From Alterisphingorhabdus sp051668705 (GTDB lineage Bacteria > Pseudomonadota > Alphaproteobacteria > Sphingomonadales > Sphingomonadaceae), in contig NZ_CP196351.1 in assembly GCF_051668705.1 (NCBI RefSeq), forward strand, positions 124,001 through 188,000: 64,000 nucleotides of DNA, written 5' to 3'. This document shows, piece by piece, positions 52,010-60,206 of the stretch; position 1 is the first letter of the stretch; each line of letters begins with the position of its first letter. Position numbers and translations under genes: made by a program. The notes below the pieces were generated by a model. The model saw only the letters and a list, made by a program, of their open reading frames with translations, was not told where the DNA came from and searched no databases.

Positions 52010-52481
52010 AGATTCCTGCCCCTTATTAGCTCTGGCATCATAGTATTTTCGTGGCGGTATTTATGCGATTATGTTGTGCAGCCGACCCCAAATAAAATGC
52101 CAAGCAGTTATGTTCCCAATAAGGAGGCTAGGCCAAGAATTATGAAAGCGCAATATCTGGATGTGTGAAACCATGTTGCGCGTAACTATCTGCTGTGATT
52201 GTTATGATTCAAGACATGCTATTATCCGCCGGTCCAGATACAAGGATCGCATAACATAGCGCCATGCACGAAATGTCTTCCAACATGAGCAAATGTAAAT
52301 TTGGGGCTATAAAATTTTGCGAAGTGCTGTAAGATTCGTTCACGAAACAAAAAATAAGATGTCGCAAACAAAAGTAATATCATTGGCTGTCTTGCTTTCT
52401 ATGACTGTATAGAGGCGTAGAGAGTCGATAAATCATTACACGTCCGTGCTTTGTGGCGTCCCTTTTGGGAGCCCGTTGATA
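52010..52481. other. 472-bp gene-free gap
   Basis: A divergent gap between the membrane protein and the OYE-family gene. It is AT-rich, holds GATTC sites at 52011, 52206 and 52333, and shows no ORF with a credible start and ribosome-binding site. It is presumably two promoter regions; nothing else is evident. Confidence 0.5.
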
Positions 52482-53780
52482 ATGACTGCCAATTTGCATT
52501 CGCCGTTGCCGTTGCCATGTGGCGCAACGCTGAAAAACCGTTTTGCCAAGGCTGCAATGACAGAGGGCTTGGCTGACCCATGTGGAATCCCCGGCGAAGA
52601 CCTCAACAATCTTTATGGCCTCTGGTCTGATGGTGGCGCGGCTTTGCTGCTGAGCGGCAATATCATGGTGGATAGTGACCATTTGGAAAGGCCTGGCAAT
52701 ATTGTCATTGATTCCGAGTTAAACCGTGAATTGACAGATGGTTTGCTAGCCTTGGCCAGACATGCAACGCGCAATGATAATCATTTCTGGGCGCAATTAA
52801 ATCACTCGGGCAGGCAAACCCCCAAAAATGTTAACCCTTCACCAAAGGCACCTTCGGCGGTGAAGGTGAATTTGCCGGGCGGGCAATTTGGCATGCCTAT
52901 GGCCATGAGCGGTGATGAGATAAGCGATATCATCACCAAATTTGCCAATGCGGCCCGCACTGTAAAGGATGCTGGTTTTACCGGTGTGCAGGTCCATGCT
53001 GCCCATGGATATCTGCTATCATCATTTTTGAGCCCGCTCACCAATTTGCGCGATGATAAATATGGCGGATCATTGGAAAATCGTGCCCGTTTCTTGCGTG
53101 AAGTGGTCGCTGCGGTGCGCAGCGTTGTTGGCAAGACATTCCCCGTTGCGGTCAAACTCAACAGCGCGGATTTTCAACGTGGAGGTTTTCAGTTTGAAGA
53201 CAGTCTGCAGGTGGCGCAATGGCTTGCCAATGATGGCATTGATTTGCTGGAGATATCAGGCGGCAATTATGAGCAACCTAAGCTATTAGGCCTGGCAGGC
53301 TTGGAAGAGGAGGAGCCGCAAAATGTCGCAGAATCCACTGGCCAACGTGAGGCCTATTTTGGCGATTTTGCCAAAGCGATGCAGGCGCAAGTGGCGATTC
53401 CTTTGATGGTTACAGGCGGCTTTAGAACGGCCGCTGCAATGGACTTTGCTGTGGATAGCGGCGCAGCAGATATTATTGGTATTGGCCGGCCAATGTGCAC
53501 CATGCCTGATGCTCCACAGAAATTGCTCAATGGTTTGGAAAAACTACAAAGCCCTGAAAAGGAATTGGGCATGTTCCCTTCATGGCTGGGCTTTTTGCGC
53601 AATATAGGCATGTTTCGCGCTATGGAAGGCTTTGCCGTCCAATATTGGTTTTACGCCCAGATTTATGCCTTGGCTGAAAAAGGACAAATGGACATGCAGG
53701 TTACGCCTTTTCAGGCCTTTCGCATGGTTGAAGCGCGCAACAAGGATCTGATTGCAAAAAGAAAACGGTTGGTTTGCTAG
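52482..53780 (+). CDS. NADH:flavin oxidoreductase, old yellow enzyme family
   Basis: A 432-residue FMN-dependent ene-reductase-type barrel. RFAKAAMTEGLAD opens the barrel, HFWAQLNHSGRQTP carries the substrate-binding His, and VHAAHGYLLSSFLSPLTNLRDDKYGGSLENRARFL is the classic OYE block, followed by VKLNSADF and IGIGRPMC. There is no Fe-S or second flavin domain, so it is not of the 2,4-dienoyl-CoA reductase type. The substrate is unknown; alpha,beta-unsaturated carbonyls are typical. GGGAG precedes the ATG at 52482 by 10-14 nt. Confidence 0.9.
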   Translation: MTANLHSPLPLPCGATLKNRFAKAAMTEGLADPCGIPGEDLNNLYGLWSDGGAALLLSGNIMVDSDHLERPGNIVIDSELNRELTDGLLALARHATRNDNHFWAQLNHSGRQTPKNVNPSPKAPSAVKVNLPGGQFGMPMAMSGDEISDIITKFANAARTVKDAGFTGVQVHAAHGYLLSSFLSPLTNLRDDKYGGSLENRARFLREVVAAVRSVVGKTFPVAVKLNSADFQRGGFQFEDSLQVAQWLANDGIDLLEISGGNYEQPKLLGLAGLEEEEPQNVAESTGQREAYFGDFAKAMQAQVAIPLMVTGGFRTAAAMDFAVDSGAADIIGIGRPMCTMPDAPQKLLNGLEKLQSPEKELGMFPSWLGFLRNIGMFRAMEGFAVQYWFYAQIYALAEKGQMDMQVTPFQAFRMVEARNKDLIAKRKRLVC

Positions 53781-53823
53781 CCCCAGAAAGACTTGGATGA
53801 GGAGGGCTTGGTCGCTTCCACGC

Positions 53824-55521
53824 CTATTGGTCGCCGAGCTCTTCCTGCCGCAATGTCTTCCGGTCCAGCTTGCCAATCAGCGTTTTGGGGAGTTCAGAGC
53901 GGATAACAACTTCGGTCACACGTTCATGCTTGCCCAATTGCGGGTTCAGCCATGCTTTTATGGTTTCGCCATCTGTGGCTTGCGGGCTGTTAAGAGTAAC
54001 AAAAGCCTTGGGGCATTCGCCAAGATATGCGTCGCCAACACCAATGACCAAGGCCTCTTTAATATCCTCATGCTGGTATAAAATCTCTTCAATCTGACTA
54101 GGGAAAACCTTAAACCCGCCGACTGAGATCATATCTTTGATGCGGTCCACAATGGCGACATAGCCTTCATCATCTATGGTCGCGACATCCCCTGTCCGCA
54201 GGAAACCATCGATAAAGACGCCTGAATCAGCATCCGGCCGGTTCCAATAGCCTTGCATCACTTGCGGTCCGGAAAAGATTAATTCACCGGGCTCTCCGTC
54301 CGCCACTGCCGTGGAAGGGTCTTCCTTATCCACCAAGCGGATCAATGTACCGGGCAAGGGTTGGCCGATAGAACCAGTTTTGTTCAACCCTTCATAAGGA
54401 TTGCATGAAACTACGCCGCTGCTCTCTGTCAGGCCATAGCCTTCGACAACTTTTGCTCCCGTCGTCTTTTCAAAGGTTGCTTTTACCTCTGCCGGCAAAG
54501 GCGCACCGCCTGAAATACAGGCACGTAATGAAGAGAAGTTTGTCTTCTCCGTACGGGGATGGTCAATCAATGCCTGATACATTGTCGGCACGCCCGGCAA
54601 TGATGTCACCTTGGTGCGGTCAATGGCCGCCAGTGCCTGAGCCGCATCGAAACGTGGCAATATCACCATCTCGCCGCCGTTTAACACGGTCCGGTTCAGC
54701 ACACAGGTGTTGGCAAAAACATGGAAAAAGGGCAGCACGCCCAAAATACGGTCTTCGGCGGTATGATCAGGGTCGATCATATTCACCTGACGGGCATTGG
54801 CGGTCAGATTCTGGTGGGTCAACATCGCGCCTTTGGGCGTTCCCGTTGTGCCGCCAGTATATTGCAGCAGTGCTATATCCTTTTCTGGATCAATAGACAC
54901 AGGCTGAACATCACCGTCATTATCTATCAGATCAGAAAAGCGGGAAACACGCGGGTCATCAGGGCGTTTGGCAATATCCTTGCCTTTGAATAAACGGTAA
55001 AATACGGATTTAATGCCGGGCAAGGCGCCTTCGACCGAACCAACAACCAATTTGCGCAGGCTAGACTGATCAAGCACCTGCAATGCTGTTGGCAATAATG
55101 CAGCGGCGGTTAGCGTGAACAATATAGTGGTGCCGCTATCTTCTACCTGATGGGCCAGCTCATCCACGGTATAGAGCGGAGAAAAATTTACCAGAGTCGC
55201 ACCAGCGGCCATTGCGCCATAATAAGCAGCAACATAATGCGGCACATTGGGCAGAAAAAGGCCAATGCGATCACCCTTGCCAACGCCCATTTGCTGCAAG
55301 CCTTTGGCGACACGCTGTGCAGCCTTTGCAGTGTCGGCATAGCTAAATTTGCGGCCCATAAAATCAATCGCAGGCGCATCGCCTTTGCGTTCAGCGCTGC
55401 GGAAAAGCATGTCGGGCAGGCTAAGCGGCGCAAATGTCTGATCCCATGCTGGCGGATGATTATAATGGCGCGACCAGATTATATCGGTGTCTGCGGAGAT
55501 GTCAGGCTTAGGGTTATTCAT
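53824..55521 (-). CDS. fadD: long-chain fatty acid--CoA ligase (AMP-binding)
   Basis: A 565-residue adenylate-forming enzyme that activates fatty acids to acyl-CoA for beta-oxidation. The AMP-binding motif is LLQYTGGTTGTPKGAMLTH, followed by EGYGLTESSGV, then the hinge and C-terminal motifs FLRTGDVATIDDEGY, VDRIKDMISVGGFKVFPSQIEE and the catalytic lysine region KTLIGKLDRKTLR. The length matches FadD. The gene is single and convergent with the OYE-family gene. Confidence 0.92.
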   Translation of the reverse strand: MNNPKPDISADTDIIWSRHYNHPPAWDQTFAPLSLPDMLFRSAERKGDAPAIDFMGRKFSYADTAKAAQRVAKGLQQMGVGKGDRIGLFLPNVPHYVAAYYGAMAAGATLVNFSPLYTVDELAHQVEDSGTTILFTLTAAALLPTALQVLDQSSLRKLVVGSVEGALPGIKSVFYRLFKGKDIAKRPDDPRVSRFSDLIDNDGDVQPVSIDPEKDIALLQYTGGTTGTPKGAMLTHQNLTANARQVNMIDPDHTAEDRILGVLPFFHVFANTCVLNRTVLNGGEMVILPRFDAAQALAAIDRTKVTSLPGVPTMYQALIDHPRTEKTNFSSLRACISGGAPLPAEVKATFEKTTGAKVVEGYGLTESSGVVSCNPYEGLNKTGSIGQPLPGTLIRLVDKEDPSTAVADGEPGELIFSGPQVMQGYWNRPDADSGVFIDGFLRTGDVATIDDEGYVAIVDRIKDMISVGGFKVFPSQIEEILYQHEDIKEALVIGVGDAYLGECPKAFVTLNSPQATDGETIKAWLNPQLGKHERVTEVVIRSELPKTLIGKLDRKTLRQEELGDQ

Positions 55522-55722
55522 CGACCACTTTCAAGAAAAACAGCGCATTTCACGAGATGCATTGTTATAAGGAATTAACTACTGACATTTATGTCAGCAA
55601 GCGGCTTTTAAGCGAACACCATGTCCTTGACAAGCGATAGCCTATATTTGTTTGGTCTTATAAGTAGTTCGCAGGGCAGACAGATCTGGTTACGCCGAAC
55701 CTAGCTGAGTGTAATCCGCCTT

Positions 55723-56847
55723 TTAAGCAGCGCTGAACCAACCAACACCATCACGGTTTTCGCATTGCGCGCGGCCGGTCCGCTCCAGATGACGCAAATG
55801 GGCCATGGCTTCGCCTGCAGCCAATCCGTAGACGCTGTCATCGATCGTCCTATCAAACAATAGGTCAAAACAATCAGTGGCGCGCAATTCGCGCTTGGCC
55901 AGTTCTGCCTCTAACGCATCCAGTCTTTGATGATGACCTTGCGCCAATATGTCGAGCCGGTGCTGAACGCCGGTAAAGGGGTAACCATGGGCCGGCAGCA
56001 CCAGCATGTCATCCGCCAGAGCATTTTTGAACTTATCGATACTGGCCAGCCACTCGCCCAATGGGTCGCTATCCGGTTCGGCATCCATCAATGAGACATT
56101 GGAAGTGATACGCGGCAAAATCTGGTCACCAGCAATGATGACGCCATTATGATGATCGACAAAGCTGCAATGTTCAGGCGTGTGTCCACCGCCAGTTATG
56201 GCGTGCCATTGGCGCTTGCCGACAGTAATAACATCGCCATCATTGATACGGCGATGGCTGATCGGCAGGCGCGATACAGCGCGCGCAAAATTGCCCCAGC
56301 CTTGCTTTGCAAATTTTGCTAGCCGCTCTTCAGAATAACCATTAAATTTGCGCAGCGCGACGGCTTCTTTGGGCGGTGCGTCTTGAATATCTGATGTCAG
56401 CATCCGCGCCATCAGCCACTCAGTGCGGTTCATCCATATCTTGACCTTGAACTTGTTGGCCAGCCATCCTGCACAGCCAATATGATCGGGGTGAAAATGG
56501 GTGACCAATATACGGGTCAGCTCTTTGTCTTTTAACGGCCCTGCAAATAGTGACTTCCAGCTATCAATTGCTGGCGGCATAAACAGGCCGGTATCGGCAA
56601 TCGCATAGCCATTTTCGACATCATTATCATCGCCCAGCAACCAGATATTGATATGGTTCAGATTGCCCGGCACGGGCAGGCGTGTCCAACCGATATCCGG
56701 CAAGAGCGGGAATATGGTGCCATATTCGGGTGCTTGCTCACCCAAAGGGTAGGTCAGCCCCTTAAATTCGGTAGGCTCAAAGCCATGGTCAGCCAGAAGC
56801 GTCCAATCCGGCTCGCCACTGGCTGTCTCAGGCGCTGTGCTGGCCAT
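55723..56847 (-). CDS. metallo-beta-lactamase fold hydrolase
   Basis: A 374-residue MBL-fold protein. The metal site HxHxDH is in LVTHFHPDHIGCAGWLA, the next His in GGGHTPEHCSF, and a later metal-bridging Asp in IIAGDQILPRI. The C-terminal region after HRLDILAQGHHQRLDALE is helical and typical of the glyoxalase II-like/thioesterase group. The substrate is unknown. Its ATG overlaps the trcR stop (TGATG), so it is co-transcribed with and downstream of trcR. ATG at 56847 is preferred to the in-frame TTG at 56850. Confidence 0.86.
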   Translation of the reverse strand: MASTAPETASGEPDWTLLADHGFEPTEFKGLTYPLGEQAPEYGTIFPLLPDIGWTRLPVPGNLNHINIWLLGDDNDVENGYAIADTGLFMPPAIDSWKSLFAGPLKDKELTRILVTHFHPDHIGCAGWLANKFKVKIWMNRTEWLMARMLTSDIQDAPPKEAVALRKFNGYSEERLAKFAKQGWGNFARAVSRLPISHRRINDGDVITVGKRQWHAITGGGHTPEHCSFVDHHNGVIIAGDQILPRITSNVSLMDAEPDSDPLGEWLASIDKFKNALADDMLVLPAHGYPFTGVQHRLDILAQGHHQRLDALEAELAKRELRATDCFDLLFDRTIDDSVYGLAAGEAMAHLRHLERTGRAQCENRDGVGWFSAA

Positions 56848-57563
56848 CAATTTTCAGGGTTGCTGCCCAGCGGTTCACCACCCAGCAACTTGGCTGTCAT
56901 GGCTTCTTCTTCAGCTTGTTTTAGAGCATCTTCTGCGGCCTGACGTTCGGCTGCGCGCTCAGCCTGTAATTGCTCGATCATCGCAGCGCGATCACCCCCA
57001 AGGCGGCTATCTTCATTATCGCTGGTGGCAATTCCGGCACGCTTAGCGGCTTTCGCTACAACAGCATCCAGATCACGCTGGCTGCAAAGGCCGAGTGTTA
57101 CAGGGTCTTTGGGTTGAATATTGGCGATGTTCCAGTGACTGCGATCACGAATAGCGTTGATGGTGTTGCGCGTGGTACCGATCAGCTTGCTGACCTGACC
57201 ATCGGAGATTTCCGGGTGATTGCGCAGCAACCATGCAATACCATCAGGCTTATCCTGCCGCTTAGAAACAGGTGTGTAGCGTGGGCCTTTGGTCCTGTGC
57301 TTTTGCTCGGGCCCTTTGGCGATGATGAGGCTATAATCTGGATCGGCCTGACCTTTGTCCAGCTCTTCCTGTGTTAGCTCGCCGGCCTGAATCGGGTCGC
57401 GCCCCGTATATTTGGAGCTAGCCAGATCGTCCGCCATCGCCTGCACTTCCAAAATATGCAAACCGCAAAATTCGGCAATTTGTTCAAAGCTAAGACCCGT
57501 ATTGTCCACCAGCCATGAAGCGGTGGCGTGCGGCATAAGCGGCTTTACACTTGTATCGGCCAT
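56847..57563 (-). CDS. trcR: cell-cycle transcriptional regulator TrcR (DUF1013)
   Basis: A 238-residue DUF1013 protein. In Caulobacter the orthologue TrcR is essential for normal growth and acts as a transcription regulator in the cell cycle. Two HTH-like segments are seen: TASWLVDNTGLSFEQIAEFCGLHILEVQAMAD near the front and ISDGQVSKLIGTTRNTINAIRDRSHWNIANIQPKDPVTLGL in the middle. The last 50 residues form an Ala/Glu-rich coiled coil (QLQAERAAERQAAEDALKQAEEEA). The upstream gap (57564-57857, 294 bp) contains a hairpin GGCCGCCC-TGCATG-GGGTGGCC on the minus strand (57640-57661), possibly in the leader. Confidence 0.9.
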   Translation of the reverse strand: MADTSVKPLMPHATASWLVDNTGLSFEQIAEFCGLHILEVQAMADDLASSKYTGRDPIQAGELTQEELDKGQADPDYSLIIAKGPEQKHRTKGPRYTPVSKRQDKPDGIAWLLRNHPEISDGQVSKLIGTTRNTINAIRDRSHWNIANIQPKDPVTLGLCSQRDLDAVVAKAAKRAGIATSDNEDSRLGGDRAAMIEQLQAERAAERQAAEDALKQAEEEAMTAKLLGGEPLGSNPEN

Positions 57564-57857
57564 GATCTGTTTTCTCCTGTCAGCCGGATATTGCTATCAT
57601 GGCATGATGTCATCAAGCCGCGCTGCATCCGGGATATGCAAATAATAATGGCCACCCCATGCAGGGCGGCCTTCATCCTCTCGGTACGCTTTTTTTCCGT
57701 CATCGGCAAGACTTGTTGCACTTGGCACATACTTCTTACCGATTTTGCCATGAGATAGCGTGGGCAAATGCGATTCCGCCTGCGTCGTAACGCTATCGTT
57801 CTGGTTTAAACAATCGTCAAGAATTTGCGGATAAAATGACTGTATCAGGAGGGGATG

Positions 57858-58595
57858 ATGAAGAATATCATGATGATTAAACGCATTGTTGCGATTCTAT
57901 TGGGCAGTTTGCTTCTGACAGGGTGTTTTGGCAGCAAAGAGCAGGAATATATCGTTAAAAAACCTGCCTCTCAGCTCTATCAGATCATTTCCAGTCTTGA
58001 GCTTAATGGCTCGGCACTGGGTTCCTATGCAGATGCGGCCAATACCATTACGGTTAAGCGCGTCAATAATGAGTCCGTCACCTATAAATTTACGTCCGAG
58101 GAAGAACAGGATGGCGCGACAATCGCATTTCGGTTTCAGCCTTCGACAGATGGTAATGCGACCAAGGTGCTGGTGACCTACGACATCCCGGCAGTCAATG
58201 TTGGCGATGGCAAGTCACTAGGCAAATCGGCGGGCGAATATTTTGTCGTGCCGACCCTTGTGCGCAAAGCCTTCAAAAAGGATTTGAAAAAGCTGTTCAA
58301 AGCGATTGAGAAAAGCGAGCCGCACCGCCAATCTGCACGCGAACTGAATCTCGCCTTTCATGCGGTCAGTTTGGTCACCAACCCTAAGAAAATGCGGTCG
58401 CTCGTGGAATCTGATTCTTCTCGCTATGCAGTGTTGAACAATAGTTTTCGTGATGGTGGTGGGCGTGATTATGCTGGTTCGTCCACCAATATCGATGCGG
58501 CGAGCAAGGGCGGCTGGGCCACGGATAATGCACGGCCGATGAACGATGCTAAGCCGATGACCGATACGGATAATACCGAATTGAGCACATGGTAA
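57858..58595 (+). CDS. lipoprotein of unknown function
   Basis: About 245 residues with a lipoprotein signal: hydrophobic stretch RIVAILLGSLLLTGC, the Cys being the lipidated residue (LLTGC lipobox). The mature part is mixed alpha/beta (IVKKPASQLYQIISSLELNGS, VLVTYDIPAVNVG, a Lys-rich helix KAFKKDLKKLFKAIEKS). The tail is polar with a repeated (P)M(N/T)D motif (ARPMNDAKPMTDTDN). The start follows AGGAGGGG directly; ATG at 57858 or 57873 gives a better spacing than 57855. It is divergent from trcR. Confidence 0.75.
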   Translation: MKNIMMIKRIVAILLGSLLLTGCFGSKEQEYIVKKPASQLYQIISSLELNGSALGSYADAANTITVKRVNNESVTYKFTSEEEQDGATIAFRFQPSTDGNATKVLVTYDIPAVNVGDGKSLGKSAGEYFVVPTLVRKAFKKDLKKLFKAIEKSEPHRQSARELNLAFHAVSLVTNPKKMRSLVESDSSRYAVLNNSFRDGGGRDYAGSSTNIDAASKGGWATDNARPMNDAKPMTDTDNTELSTW

Positions 58596-58629
58596 GCGCT
58601 AGTCGTAATAGTCTTTTGGCAATAGCGCT

Positions 58630-59664
58630 TTAGTCGTCAGCCACTTTCAACACTATCTTGCCGATATGTGCGCCAGATTCCATATGCTGATGAGCGTCTG
58701 CAGCCTGATCCAGCGGAAAGACTGTATCAACCGTTGGCGTCAATGCCCCTGCATTGACTATCGGCCAGACAATATTGTGGATCTCATCAGCCAATAGGGC
58801 TTTGAATTCACCGCTGCGCGCTCTCAATGTCGAGCCAGTGAGCACAAGCCGTTTGCGCATAATCTCAACCATGGAGATTTCCGCTGTCAGCCCGCCTTGC
58901 ACGGCAATGGTTACATGACGGCCATCTTCTGAAAGGCAGGCCATGTTGCGGGGTACATAATCGCCAGCCACCATGTCGATGACAATATTGACGCCGCCGC
59001 CATCGGTCAGCCGTTCAACCTCAGCGACAAAGTTCTGCGTCTTGTAATTAATAGCCGCATCAGCGCCAGCATGGAGAGCCGCCGCGCATTTTTCATCCGA
59101 ACCGCATGTGACATAAATGGTCATATCGAACAATTTCGCCAACTTAATCGCCATCATGCCGATGCCGCTGGTGCCGCCATGGACCAAGACGCTTTCGCCT
59201 TTGCGGGCATAGGCGCGTTCAAACAGATTGTGCCAGACGGTGAACAATGTTTCAGGCAATGCTGCCGCTGATGGCATATCCAATATTTCAGGCACGGGCA
59301 GGCAATGGCGGTAATCGGCACAGCAATATTCTGCATAGCCGCCGCCTGCGACCAGAGCGCATACTTTTTGGCCCATCATTTCAATTGGAACATTTTTGCC
59401 TGTTGCAACAACAGTGCCGGATATTTCCAGTCCGAAGATTGTCGGCGCACCGGCTGGCGGCGGATAAAAGCCTTTGCGTTGGATAATATCGGGACGATTT
59501 ACTCCGGCATAAGCAACTGCAATCAGCAGATCATCATCACCAGGTTCCGGCACCTTATGCTGGCCCAATATCAACGCATCGGGTCCACCAGGCTGCGGCG
59601 CATCGACGGCGCGCATCATATTCGGAATATCGCCGTCTCGTCTAGGATCTGTACCACCTGTCAT
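58630..59664 (-). CDS. NAD(P)H-quinone oxidoreductase (PIG3/QOR family)
   Basis: A 344-residue zinc-independent medium-chain dehydrogenase/reductase. NRPDIIQRKGFYPPPAGAPTIFGLEISGTVV is the family's PIG3-type N-terminal block. The nucleotide loop is VLVHGGTSGIGMMAIKLAK, and C-terminal LTGSTLRARSGEFKALLADEI is also PIG3-like. It reduces quinones with NADPH, giving protection from redox stress, or may be a crotonyl/enoyl reductase. The start is ATG at 59664, or possibly 59628 (MMRAVDAP). An in-frame GTG at 59673 also exists. Confidence 0.88.
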   Translation of the reverse strand: MTGGTDPRRDGDIPNMMRAVDAPQPGGPDALILGQHKVPEPGDDDLLIAVAYAGVNRPDIIQRKGFYPPPAGAPTIFGLEISGTVVATGKNVPIEMMGQKVCALVAGGGYAEYCCADYRHCLPVPEILDMPSAAALPETLFTVWHNLFERAYARKGESVLVHGGTSGIGMMAIKLAKLFDMTIYVTCGSDEKCAAALHAGADAAINYKTQNFVAEVERLTDGGGVNIVIDMVAGDYVPRNMACLSEDGRHVTIAVQGGLTAEISMVEIMRKRLVLTGSTLRARSGEFKALLADEIHNIVWPIVNAGALTPTVDTVFPLDQAADAHQHMESGAHIGKIVLKVADD

Positions 59665-59774
59665 ATTGCCCACCGAGCCCCCTCTATAACGTGATTTTAG
59701 TACGATTATGCTATTTTGTTATTTTTGCGGAATAGTTTATTGACAGCTTGCAGCAACAGGTCAACATTAACGCC

Positions 59775-59993
59775 ATGGATGAAGACGATTTTACTACTGG
59801 ATTTACCGCCGCAAAGGGCGATGATGTGCTGGCACAATTGGCAAAGACTGACCTTGATCCGCTGTCAATTGATGAACTGAATGAACGGGTTGCTGCGCTA
59901 AAAGTTGAAATCACCCGATGTGAAGTGCATCGTGACAAAGCATCGAGCCACCGCCTCGCCGCAGAAGCGCTTTTTGGCAATAAGAAAAGCTAA
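59775..59993 (+). CDS. DUF1192 protein
   Basis: A 72-residue protein with the DUF1192 pattern: MDEDDFTTGF at the start, then LAQLAKTDLDPLSIDELNERVAALKVEITRCEVHRDKASSHRLAAEALF. It is mainly one amphipathic helix and probably a coiled coil. The family is alphaproteobacterial and of unknown function. ATG at 59775 fits other members; the earlier start at 59748 is unlikely. clpA begins 213 nt downstream. Confidence 0.83.
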   Translation: MDEDDFTTGFTAAKGDDVLAQLAKTDLDPLSIDELNERVAALKVEITRCEVHRDKASSHRLAAEALFGNKKS

Positions 59994-60206
59994 TTATTCT
60001 GGGCACCATCGCAAAGTTTCAAAAGCCACCTATATATTATTGAGACGCTGGTAACCTCAAACATTTGGGTATCAGGTAAATCTATTATGTTATTTGCCGT
60101 GAGAACACAGGTTACGGCAAAACTGTGTCAAAACCGTTTTTGGCCTTGCAAAATGCCGAATTTATGCGCTGATTGGCCGTAGTGAATCGAAAGAGAAAAC
60201 GAGAAT

